Source: Roseimaritima multifibrata
GTDB taxonomy: Bacteria > Planctomycetota > Planctomycetia > Pirellulales > Pirellulaceae
DNA: 64,000 bases
NCBI RefSeq assembly: GCF_007741495.1
Contig: NZ_CP036262.1
Span: 1,426,001 to 1,490,000 of the forward strand
Direction: 5' to 3'
Numbering within the stretch: the first letter of the stretch is position 1; each line of letters starts with the position of its first letter. The notes below the pieces were generated by a model, which was given only the letters and a program-made list of their open reading frames with translations, was not told the DNA's origin and ran no database searches. Of this stretch, positions 8,296-16,273 are shown in pieces. Both the position numbers and the translations under genes were made by a program.

Positions 8296-9642
8296 ATGCG
8301 AATCGCCTATTTAACGGCCGGCGCCGCTGGTATGTACTGCGGTAGTTGCATGCATGACAACGCTTTGGCTCGATCCCTACAGCGAAAAGGGGTCGACTGC
8401 GTCCTGCTGCCGATCTACACCCCCATTCGGACTGATGAACAAGATGTCAGTAGTGAGCAGTTGTTTTTTGGCGGAATTAATCTGTTTCTGCTCGAAGAAT
8501 TGCCCGTCTTTCGGTGGGTCCCGCCTGCAATTCGACGTTGGCTCGATTCACCGAGGCTGCTGAAGTGGGTTAGCGGGCGAGCCGCTCAGCCGAGCGACAA
8601 AATGCTGGGCCGGTTGACCGTTTCGATGTTGCGGGGATTGGATGGTCCCCAGGCAAGTGAGGCGAAGCGGCTGGCAAACTGGCTGCGCGAGGAGCTTCAA
8701 CCGGAGGTCGTGCTGCTGAGCAATTTTCTGATCGGAGGGGTCTTGCCGGCGATCCGGCAATCGCTGCCTGACGCTTCGCTGGTCGTGACGTTGCAGGGCG
8801 ACGACATTTTTATCGACTATCTGAAATCGCCCTATCGTGAACAGGTGATCGAAGAAATGAAAAGGCTGGTTCCGATCGTGGATCGGTTCATCGTCCATAG
8901 CCAGTTCTATGCCGATAAGATGTCGGCGATGTTGGACATCCCGCAGGAAAAGATCGGGCTGCTGCCCTTGGCGATCGACGTGCAGCACTACGCCGACTCT
9001 CGCTCTCACCGGCAGGGGGCGGACGATGGGACGTTGTCCGAAGCGGAGAACCAAGCGAAGGAAAAATGGATCGACATCGGTTTTTTGGCACGGCTGGCTC
9101 CGGAGAAAGGCCTGCATCATCTGGTGGCAGCCTTTCTGGAAATGCTCGATTCGGATGCCCATCTGCCGGTTCGTCTGCACGTGGCAGGCTGGCAGGGGCC
9201 GCAGCATGACTCCTACGTCAAAGAACTTCAGCAGCAATTAGAACAGGCGGGGGCCGGCGACCGATTCCACTTTCATGGCAGTCCCGACCTTGCTGGAAAA
9301 AAGCGTTTCTTAGAGCAGTTGGATATTCTTAGCGTTCCCACCGACTACGCCGATCCTAAGGGGCTGTTTGTCTTGGAAGCCTGGGCGGTCGGTTTGCCCG
9401 TGGTCCAGCCATCACACGGTGCGTTTTCGGAGCTGTTGGCAAAAGGACAAGGCGGGCTGCTCTTTCCGCCAGGCGATGTGCCAGCGCTGGTCGCTCAGCT
9501 CCGCCGCCTAGCCAGCAGTGCGGAGGAACGCGATCGATTGGGGGTGGCTGGCCGAGCGTACGTGATCGAACAAGGATCGATCGAGTACCAAGCAACCGAA
9601 TTATTAAAATTGTTGGAAGCTTCGAAATCGCGAGCGACGTAA
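8296..9642 (+). CDS. GT4-family glycosyltransferase
   Basis: The 448-residue protein has a GT-B fold. The amino half begins MRIAYLTAGAAGMYCGSCMHDN, a Gly-rich acceptor-side loop. The carboxyl half has IGFLARLAPEKGLHHLV, VPTDYADPKGLFVLEAWAVGLPVV with the conserved Glu pair region, and HGAFSELLAKGQGG, which bind the nucleotide-sugar donor. GT4 enzymes build polysaccharides, glycolipids or glycogen-like polymers; the acceptor is unknown. The gene is divergent from the ROK kinase (104-base gap) and convergent with hflX, separated from it by nested repeats and a terminator hairpin. No signal peptide is visible. Confidence 0.9.
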   Translation: MRIAYLTAGAAGMYCGSCMHDNALARSLQRKGVDCVLLPIYTPIRTDEQDVSSEQLFFGGINLFLLEELPVFRWVPPAIRRWLDSPRLLKWVSGRAAQPSDKMLGRLTVSMLRGLDGPQASEAKRLANWLREELQPEVVLLSNFLIGGVLPAIRQSLPDASLVVTLQGDDIFIDYLKSPYREQVIEEMKRLVPIVDRFIVHSQFYADKMSAMLDIPQEKIGLLPLAIDVQHYADSRSHRQGADDGTLSEAENQAKEKWIDIGFLARLAPEKGLHHLVAAFLEMLDSDAHLPVRLHVAGWQGPQHDSYVKELQQQLEQAGAGDRFHFHGSPDLAGKKRFLEQLDILSVPTDYADPKGLFVLEAWAVGLPVVQPSHGAFSELLAKGQGGLLFPPGDVPALVAQLRRLASSAEERDRLGVAGRAYVIEQGSIEYQATELLKLLEASKSRAT

Positions 9643-9704
9643 AGCCAAAACCGTCAGCGATCGATTGCCATATTCCAGTGGATGCAGCCCAGGGCAATCT
9701 GTGG

Positions 9705-9888
9705 AAGGTTTTCCTAGCGGACGGTGCAAGCCGACCTGTCTATCTAACCGAAAACGGAGAAAGATTGTCGCCTTTCGCTTCGCGAAAATAGCTTTAGGGG
9801 AGCGTTCTTTCGCGGAGCCAAAGGCGACAATCACTAAATCAACAAACCGCTCGCGCCGTTCCGCTAAGAAAGAAAGTGGCATTGGGAT
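9705..9888 (+). repeat. Family A palindromic repeat interrupted by a family B element
   Basis: The left part (about 9705-9743) carries TTTTCCTAGCGGACGGTG and GCAAGCCGACC. The right part (about 9846-9888) carries CGCTCGCGCCGTTCCGCT and ends GTGGCATTGGG. Both halves match the complete element at 28117-28253. They are separated by a full family B element, which looks like an insertion of B into A. The outer left terminal repeat is not recognisable here. It fills the gap between the convergent glycosyltransferase and hflX genes. Confidence 0.7.
9744..9845 (+). repeat. Dispersed palindromic repeat family B, intact hairpin copy
   Basis: The core pairs ATTGTCGCCTTT (about 9764-9775) with AAAGGCGACAAT (about 9820-9831), with a second inner pairing of TTCGCTTCGCGAAA against TTTCGCGGAGC. 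The copy at 11450-11553 shares both flanks. It would fold into a long RNA hairpin and codes for nothing recognisable. It resembles a REP/MITE-type element without its own transposase. Confidence 0.8.
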
Positions 9889-9898
9889 GCAACGCGTC

Positions 9899-9921
9899 AG
9901 CCATCGGTAACACCGATGGCT
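9899..9921. terminator. Bidirectional terminator-like hairpin between glycosyltransferase and hflX
   Basis: AGCCATCGGT-AAC-ACCGATGGCT is a perfect 10-bp stem with a 3-base loop, placed exactly between two convergent genes and touching the hflX stop codon. There is no clear T-run on either side, so its strength as an intrinsic terminator is uncertain. Confidence 0.6.
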
Positions 9922-11291
9922 CAGCTGGGCGGCATTGTTTTTTCGGCCTGGCGAATTTCCATGGCCGAGCGTTTGACTTCGCCCATGGCGCGTGCCGGTA
10001 TGCGGACGTGAATCGTGATGCGATCTTCCTCGACCACCTGCGAAAGGACTTCCCCATTGGCTGCTAGGTGGGCAAGCAGTTTCCCGTTGGATGGCGCGAC
10101 GTCGACTTCGATGTCAAGGAACGCACTCCCCAGGGCTTGTCCGACCGCGTCACTCAGGTCTGGCAGCGCCACGCCCGTTTTTGCACTGACGGGAATCGCA
10201 TTGGGATAGCGGTCAAGGATCCGCTTTAGCATCTCGGGTGATTCGACTTGATCGATTTTATTCAGTACAAGCAGGGTGTTTTTCTGCTCGATTTCGATCT
10301 CTTCTAGCACCTTGTAGACGGCGGCGATCTGTTCGAACACTTGGCTGTTGGACGCGTCGGCGACATGCAGCAACAGATCGGCTTGGCGAGCCTCTTCAAG
10401 GGTCGCTTTAAAACTGGCAACCAAACCGTGAGGGAGGTCACGGATAAATCCAACCGTGTCACTAAGTAGGACATCCCCCCAGTGATTGATGTGCCAGCGT
10501 CGGGTTCGTGTGTCGAGGGTCGCGAACAATTTGTCCTGCGCCAGCACGTCGGCGCTGGTCAAAGCGTTCATTAGCGTGCTTTTTCCGGCATTGGTATATC
10601 CGACAAGGGATACCGTTGCCGTATCGTCACGGGCGGCGACCTGACGTTCGCGACGTCGTTCGACTTTGCCAAGTTCCGACTTGAGATCGTGGATTCGCTT
10701 CAAGGCCAAGCGACGGTCCACTTCTAATTGTTTTTCACCCGGCCCACGCATCCCGACGCCCATCGACTGACGCGAAAGGTGCGTCCACATCCGTTTTAAT
10801 CGTGGCAGCGAGTATTCCAGTTGAGCCAATTCAACCGCCAGGCGAGCCTCGTACGTGCGTGCTCCGGCGGCAAAAATGTCCAGGATCAGCTCGGTGCGAT
10901 CGATGACTTTTGTGTCGATCGCCATTTCAAGGTTGCGAACCTGCCCCGGCGAAAGGTCGTTGTCAAAGATCACCAGATCGGCATCTCGTTCTTCAACAAG
11001 AGCAAGCAATTCCTCGACCTTGCCTTTGCCGATAAAGGTCTTGCTGTCCGGTTTTTCCCGCCTTTGGATCAGTTGTCCAACCACTTGAGTGCCGGCGGTC
11101 ACGGCCAGTCCCTCCAGCTCTTCAAGCGGGTCGCCTTCGGGCGATTGACTGGGTTGAATTAAGCGAGCGATGACACTTCGTTCATTCTCGACACGGCCGA
11201 GGCTAGTTTCGTCAAGCACGGTAAGGGGGGAATCTCCGTAACGGTGTTTTAATTGAGGTGGATTCGTCCGAGGTCTTTCTGTTTCTATCAT
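9921..11291 (-). CDS. hflX: Ribosome-associated GTPase HflX
   Basis: The protein has the HflX amino-terminal domain (GTQVVGQLIQRREKPD, FIGKGKVEELL, VIFDNDLSPGQVRNLE, DRTELILDIFA), the Gly-rich linker RQSMGVGMRGPGEKQLE, then the G domain: P-loop GYTNAGKSTLMNAL, G3 DTVGFIRDLPHGLV, G4 NKID and G5 VSAKTG. HflX binds the 50S subunit and rescues or splits stalled ribosomes. The chosen start is Met at 11291 (MIETERPRTNPPQLKHRYGD); the frame extends 19 codons further upstream to 11348, but those residues look non-conserved. The carboxyl extension is about 60 residues past the G domain. The gene is convergent with the glycosyltransferase. Confidence 0.96.
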   Translation of the reverse strand: MIETERPRTNPPQLKHRYGDSPLTVLDETSLGRVENERSVIARLIQPSQSPEGDPLEELEGLAVTAGTQVVGQLIQRREKPDSKTFIGKGKVEELLALVEERDADLVIFDNDLSPGQVRNLEMAIDTKVIDRTELILDIFAAGARTYEARLAVELAQLEYSLPRLKRMWTHLSRQSMGVGMRGPGEKQLEVDRRLALKRIHDLKSELGKVERRRERQVAARDDTATVSLVGYTNAGKSTLMNALTSADVLAQDKLFATLDTRTRRWHINHWGDVLLSDTVGFIRDLPHGLVASFKATLEEARQADLLLHVADASNSQVFEQIAAVYKVLEEIEIEQKNTLLVLNKIDQVESPEMLKRILDRYPNAIPVSAKTGVALPDLSDAVGQALGSAFLDIEVDVAPSNGKLLAHLAANGEVLSQVVEEDRITIHVRIPARAMGEVKRSAMEIRQAEKTMPPS

Positions 11292-11449
11292 ACCGTCCCG
11301 TCCATCGTGTGACTGTAGTGGTAAGACCAAGGAGCCCGATCCCCACATTAAGGTTCACGGCCCGCGCGATTTGGAAGTGGACGGTTTCGCAAATGTCGGG
11401 TGTTTTCCAGCTTCCATTCTTTCTTCGCCCTCTCGGAAATGGCTGCCCG

Positions 11450-11553
11450 TTTAGTCGAAAGCGGAGAAAGATTGTCGCCTGTCGCTTCGTGAAAGTAGCT
11501 TTAAAAGGGCGTGCTTTCGCAGAGCGATAGGGGACAATCACTAAATCGGCAAC
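11450..11553 (+). repeat. Dispersed palindromic repeat family B, second forward copy
   Basis: It shares GCGGAGAAAGATTGTCGCCT, GCTTCG, AGTAGCTTTA and GACAATCACTAAATC with the element at 9744-9845. Pairing arms are slightly degraded (ATTGTCGCCT against GGGGACAAT). It occupies the gap between hflX and the AAA+ gene, which are divergent, so it lies in a promoter or leader region rather than at an operon end. Confidence 0.75.
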
Positions 11554-11586
11554 CCGAAAAAAGAGGGGGATCCTGCGTGGCTGCTT

Positions 11587-13527
11587 TTGGCTCATGCCAT
11601 GCCGGAAAGCGGGTGCGGGGCGGTTTCCGATCGCATTGCGGGGGCTCCTCACAAACGCGATGATATTGGTCTGGAACTATTCGTCTCGACTTATTGGGAA
11701 CACTTCGCCGTGCCTAGCCGCTCTTCCGACGATCCTATTCTTGAATCCATTCGCCTTTATCGTGAAACGCTAAAACAAACCGAAAAACTGTACGTCGAAG
11801 GAGGGGAACTGCTGCGGGGGAGCTACGGTTGGCTGGTCAGCAGTGACGCTGAAAATGCCATCGGGATTGCGGATCAGATGTTTGATCTGCACCAGGGATT
11901 GGTCATGAAGGTTTACGCCCATTCGCTTCCGGCCAGCCGCCAGCGAACGCTCGAACAACGTCAGCTAGGGCGGACATTGCTGCAGCATCTGTGGGGGGAA
12001 CCGGTCATCGGAAATCAGCTTAAGGATGCGGTCGATTGGTTGATCCGTGAAGCGGAAAAATTTCGGTGGCTCGACCTTTTAAAACCGTTTGCGGAACTGC
12101 CGCCTTTGCGAGATTCCTGGGGCCAGGTTAACGGCGTCGTCATCCAAATGGCGAATTTGGTTTGTAAGGCGGACGGTGAATTTGGTCCCCTGGATCAACA
12201 GCACCTGAAAACGCTTCAAAATGAACTCGATCGTATTGGAGGGAACGCCCCGGAACGTTTCCCCTCCGACGTCGCTCCGCAGCGTGAAGCTTTGCAGTGG
12301 ATCCGTGATGAGGCGGCACGTCTGCGCAGCGGAGCCGCTACGGTTGAAAGAAGCCCATCCCACTTGCCGGTCGATGTCGAAACCGAAACGCCCAAGCCGT
12401 CCTCTTCGTTAGGGCCCAAAAGAAATTTACCCGCAAATTCGCAGTCGCCGCCAACACCATCGAAATCGAACGAACCAGAGGCCCCTGAAGATACTCGGAC
12501 GCCCGAGCAAAAGCTGGCCGATGCGATGGCTAAACTGAATCGCTTGGTTGGCCTGGACAATATCAAGGATCAGGTCAATACGCTGGCTAATTTCCTTAAA
12601 CTGGAAAATCGACGCAAGGAAGAAGGTCTTCCCTCGACCACGCCCAGTCTGCATATGGCGTTTGTGGGGAATCCAGGAACCGGTAAAACGACGGTTGCCC
12701 GAATTGTGGCCGAAATCTTTTCGGCGCTCGGTGTGCTCCCCAATGGCCAGTTGGTGGAAACGGACCGGAGTGGTTTGGTGGCAGAATACGCCGGCCAAAC
12801 AGGGCCCAAAACGAATGCGAAAATCGACGAGGCTCTTGGCGGGGTCCTGTTTGTGGACGAAGCCTACACGTTGATCGACAGCAGTGGGCAGGACCAGTAC
12901 GGCCGCGAAGCCGTCCAGACATTGTTGAAACGAATGGAAGACCAGCGGGAACAGTTAGTGGTCATCTTGGCGGGGTACCCTCAGGAAATGGAAGGGATGA
13001 TCCGCAGCAATCCTGGGCTTAGTTCCCGCGTCGGGACGACGATGCATTTCGAGGATTACTCGCCCGTCGAGCTGGCCAAAATCTTTGAACTGATCGCCGG
13101 GGCGGCCAAGTACACGCTTCCAACGGAGTCGCGCCGTCGCTTGCTGTATGGATTCGATTATCTCTATCAGGGACGTGATCGACACTTTGGCAACGGTCGC
13201 TGCGCCCGCAACAGTTTCGAACGCAGTGTCCGCCGGTTGGCAAATCGGATCGCTGAGCGAACCGACATCGATCGCCAGTTGTTGACCACATTGGAAGGAG
13301 AGGACATCGAAGTGGCCGGAATCCTCTTAAGCCATTTAGCCGCTTTGGCCGGGCAGGAAAGAGAAGTGTTGGTCACCTGTGCCCAGTGCCAAGCAACGCA
13401 AGCGATTTCGGATCAAAAATTGGGTTGCGAGTCGATTTGCACGGTCTGTAAAAAGCCTTTTACACCAAAGTGGGGGGCATTCGTGCCAGTCGGCCCCCCG
13501 CAGTCGACGGCGGAAGAGGACGGGTAA
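11587..13527 (+). CDS. CbxX/CfxQ-type AAA+ ATPase with TerB-like N-terminal part and C-terminal zinc ribbon
   Basis: About 646 residues. The amino third is helical; ANLVCKADGEFGPLDQQHLKTL resembles the Asp-containing acidic motif of TerB-like domains. A Pro/Ser-rich linker follows (about 260-300), then a CbxX/SpoVK-type AAA+ module: GLDNIKDQV, Walker A VGNPGTGKTTVAR, Walker B GGVLFVDEAYTL and sensor segment ILAGYPQEMEGM. The tail has two Cys pairs (CAQC and CTVC, about residues 597-626), a likely zinc ribbon. Such ATPases remodel protein complexes. The start is uncertain: TTG at 11587 is the longest conventional choice and ATG at 11599 the alternative. The peptide-ligase operon begins about 200 bases downstream on the same strand, so a functional link is possible but unproven. 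Confidence 0.85.
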   Translation: MAHAMPESGCGAVSDRIAGAPHKRDDIGLELFVSTYWEHFAVPSRSSDDPILESIRLYRETLKQTEKLYVEGGELLRGSYGWLVSSDAENAIGIADQMFDLHQGLVMKVYAHSLPASRQRTLEQRQLGRTLLQHLWGEPVIGNQLKDAVDWLIREAEKFRWLDLLKPFAELPPLRDSWGQVNGVVIQMANLVCKADGEFGPLDQQHLKTLQNELDRIGGNAPERFPSDVAPQREALQWIRDEAARLRSGAATVERSPSHLPVDVETETPKPSSSLGPKRNLPANSQSPPTPSKSNEPEAPEDTRTPEQKLADAMAKLNRLVGLDNIKDQVNTLANFLKLENRRKEEGLPSTTPSLHMAFVGNPGTGKTTVARIVAEIFSALGVLPNGQLVETDRSGLVAEYAGQTGPKTNAKIDEALGGVLFVDEAYTLIDSSGQDQYGREAVQTLLKRMEDQREQLVVILAGYPQEMEGMIRSNPGLSSRVGTTMHFEDYSPVELAKIFELIAGAAKYTLPTESRRRLLYGFDYLYQGRDRHFGNGRCARNSFERSVRRLANRIAERTDIDRQLLTTLEGEDIEVAGILLSHLAALAGQEREVLVTCAQCQATQAISDQKLGCESICTVCKKPFTPKWGAFVPVGPPQSTAEEDG

Positions 13528-13731
13528 GGGGGGATAGGGGGCCCTTGCGGCTTTTTGTGCGTCTCTCGCGTTCTGTTCACCCTCCGGAATCTCTAGACTG
13601 TCAACCATGGATTACAGGCGGACAGGGTCTGACGCTCGCCAGAGCTCCGTTCCGTTTGAACCAGCAACTTACCATCGAATTAGTTTTGATGGCTGGCTTA
13701 CGTTTCCGAACGATGCATCGTGGCGCTTTTC

Positions 13732-15225
13732 ATGGCAAATCAAAAACAATCGCAGTCGTCAGCCACTTTTCTTAACGGCTACGACACGGCCAACTTTTTC
13801 GATGAACTTGTTAATTCAAATGGCAGTCCACGGCCGGATGCAACCGCCTTGGTCGATCTTCTGAACCGGATGCCTCCGGGAGAACTGAAAAAACGCCAGT
13901 CCGCCATTGAACGCTCGCTGTTTGAAATGGGGATTACTTTTACGGTCTACAGCGATAGCGCTGGGACGGAAAAGATCATGCCGTTTGACATCATTCCGCG
14001 GATCGTCCCGGCCATTTTATGGAACCACATCGAAGCGGGCCTGAAGCAGCGGATCAAGGCCTTGAATATGTTCTTGTCCGATATCTATTCGGAACAAGCG
14101 ATTGTTAAGGAAGGGATCCTGCCACGCGAATTGATCGATTCGGCTTCAACATTTCTCCCTCAGTGCATGGGATTGAAACCTTTCAATGATGTCTGGTGTC
14201 ATGTGACGGGAACCGATTTGGTTCGAGACGATTCAGGCGCATTTTATGTTCTGGAGGATAACCTGAGGTGTCCCTCCGGAGCATCGTATGTGATGCAGAA
14301 TCGCTTTTTGATGAAAAAGAACTTTCCGCAGGTGTTTCAGGCGTCTCAGGTGCGGCCGGTGAACGATTACCCGGCACGCCTGTACCAGATGCTTCGTCAG
14401 ATGGCACCTCCATCGGTAAGCGATCCAACGGTCGTGGTTTTGACGCCGGGCGTTTACAACAGTGCCTACTACGAACATTCCTATTTTGCTCAGCAAATGG
14501 GAATCGAACTGGTCGAAGGTCGCGATCTGGTTGTCAAAGACAACTTCGTTTTTATGCGAACGACCGAAGGGCTGCAGCAGGTCGATATGATCTATCGGCG
14601 GATCGATGACATCTTTTTGGACCCCGAAGTTTTTCGCAAGGATTCGGTGTTGGGCGTTGCGGGATTGATGCGAGCCTACCGAGCGGGGAACGTTTCGCTG
14701 GCGAATGCCCCGGGGACGGGGGTCGCCGATGACAAGGTGATTTACGCTTACGTGCCGGATATGATTCGTTTCTACTTGGGCGAGAAACAGATTTTGCCAA
14801 ACGTCCCAACGTATGTCTGCATCCGGGAAGAGGATCGCAAATACGTGCTCAGTCACATGGATGAATTGGTCATCAAAGCGGCCAACGAATCCGGAGGCTA
14901 CGGAATTCTGATCGGGCCGCATGCGACTCAAGAAGAACGGGATGCTTACGCCGCGAAGATCAAAGAAAACCCTCGGAATTTTGTGGCGCAGCCAACCCTT
15001 TCGTTGTCTCGCGTCCCGACCGTTGTTGGCGATGGCGTCGAAGGACGGCATGTCGATCTGCGTCCTTACATCTTGTGCGGTAGCGATGATATTTGGGTTA
15101 TGCCCGGCGGCCTGACTCGAGTTGCTTTGCGAAAAGGGTCCCTGGTGGTGAATTCATCGCAGGGAGGTGGAAGCAAAGATACCTGGGTTGCCGCCGAACC
15201 TGGCCAAGCGGTCGCCGAAATCTAG
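13732..15225 (+). CDS. Circularly permuted ATP-grasp ligase (DUF404/DUF407 family), catalytic copy
   Basis: The 497-residue protein starts an operon of five related genes. Family landmarks are LPRELIDSASTFLPQC, NDVWCHVTGTDLVRDDSG, VLEDNLRCPSGASYVMQNR, VVVLTPGVYNSAYYEHSY, VIKAANESGGYGILIGP (nucleotide-binding Lys and Gly-rich loop, about 380-397), GRHVDLRPY (about 438) and VVNSSQGGGSKDTW (about 474-486). All nucleotide and metal-binding positions look intact, so it probably forms an amide bond using ATP. Enzymes of this family are predicted to make peptides or modify proteins with amino acids; the substrate is unknown. The start is ATG 13732; a GTG four codons earlier (13720) is possible. The gap to the next gene is about 100 bases. 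Confidence 0.9.
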   Translation: MANQKQSQSSATFLNGYDTANFFDELVNSNGSPRPDATALVDLLNRMPPGELKKRQSAIERSLFEMGITFTVYSDSAGTEKIMPFDIIPRIVPAILWNHIEAGLKQRIKALNMFLSDIYSEQAIVKEGILPRELIDSASTFLPQCMGLKPFNDVWCHVTGTDLVRDDSGAFYVLEDNLRCPSGASYVMQNRFLMKKNFPQVFQASQVRPVNDYPARLYQMLRQMAPPSVSDPTVVVLTPGVYNSAYYEHSYFAQQMGIELVEGRDLVVKDNFVFMRTTEGLQQVDMIYRRIDDIFLDPEVFRKDSVLGVAGLMRAYRAGNVSLANAPGTGVADDKVIYAYVPDMIRFYLGEKQILPNVPTYVCIREEDRKYVLSHMDELVIKAANESGGYGILIGPHATQEERDAYAAKIKENPRNFVAQPTLSLSRVPTVVGDGVEGRHVDLRPYILCGSDDIWVMPGGLTRVALRKGSLVVNSSQGGGSKDTWVAAEPGQAVAEI

Positions 15226-15324
15226 TCCCGGCGGTTTGGGGGCACTTACTCACGTCAGGTCTGACGCCTCTGCTGTTTACTTTTGTTTAATGATTGTTTG
15301 CCGGTATTCCCCGAAAGGGATCTT

Positions 15325-16272
15325 ATGCTTTCACGAGTCGCAGAGTCGATCTACTGGATGAGTCGTCAGGTAGAAAGGGCCGAAAACCTGGCGCGTTTCT
15401 TGGAAGTGACTCATCATTTGATTCTTGACCAACCCGATACGCTTGTCGATCCTTGGGCTCCGTTGATTCAGGTGACCGCCGACAACGAACTGTTCGCAGA
15501 ACGTTATGGGGTTATGAATGCGGAAAATGTGACCCAGTTTTTGGCTTTCGATACGACGTACGGAAATTCGATGCTCTCCAGCCTGCGGCAGGCGAGGGGG
15601 AACGCTCGGGGAGTACGTGAATCGATTTCTTCGGAAGCCTTTGAGCAGCTGAATGAATTCTACCGGTTCGTCAGCACCTCGGCCCAATCCCCGGCCGTGA
15701 GGGATCCTCAAGTCTTCTTTGATTCGGTCCGGCGGCACGCCATTCAGTGGACCGGGGTCGTCGATAGTACGATGCCGCGTGGGATCGCTTGGCATTTTGC
15801 CAATGTGGGGCGGCTGCTTGAACGCGCCGATAAATCACTGCGGATCCTGGACGTTAAGTACTTCAATATTTTGCCTCGCGTCGAAGACGTTGGGACCGCG
15901 GTGGATGACCTTCAGTGGTCCGCCCTGCTGTCTGCGATCAGTGGGTTTGAAGCCTATCGCCACAAGCATCATCTGATCCGTGTTGAGAAAGTGATCGAGT
16001 TCTTTCTGTTCAACCCTATTTTTCCTCGGTCGGTGTTGTTCTGCGTCTTGTGGTTGCGAGATTCTTTGCAGCAGATCGAAACCGTTTCCAAGCAAGATTC
16101 AGAATCTGCTGCACTTCCGCTTGCGGATCGCCTATGCGAACACCTGTTGGCAACGCAGGTTGAGCAGGTTCTTGAAATTGGTATGCATCAATTCATCGAT
16201 GACATGCAAACGGAATTGAATGAAATTGGCAAAGCGATGAACCTAGACTTTTTTCAGGTGGAAACTCACTGA
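15325..16272 (+). CDS. Alpha-E domain protein (DUF403)
   Basis: The 315-residue helical protein begins MLSRVAESIYWMSRQVERAENLARFLEVTH, the alpha-E signature with conserved Glu and Arg. Alpha-E proteins accompany circularly permuted ATP-grasp ligases and are predicted to support peptide synthesis or modification; no catalytic activity has been established. AAAGGGA at 15314-15320 stands 4 bases before ATG 15325, which is preferred to the ATG at 15283. It is second in the operon. A homologous domain is fused to the inactive ATP-grasp gene at 19804-22374, so the operon holds two alpha-E versions. Confidence 0.92.
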   Translation: MLSRVAESIYWMSRQVERAENLARFLEVTHHLILDQPDTLVDPWAPLIQVTADNELFAERYGVMNAENVTQFLAFDTTYGNSMLSSLRQARGNARGVRESISSEAFEQLNEFYRFVSTSAQSPAVRDPQVFFDSVRRHAIQWTGVVDSTMPRGIAWHFANVGRLLERADKSLRILDVKYFNILPRVEDVGTAVDDLQWSALLSAISGFEAYRHKHHLIRVEKVIEFFLFNPIFPRSVLFCVLWLRDSLQQIETVSKQDSESAALPLADRLCEHLLATQVEQVLEIGMHQFIDDMQTELNEIGKAMNLDFFQVETH

Positions 16273-16273
16273 T

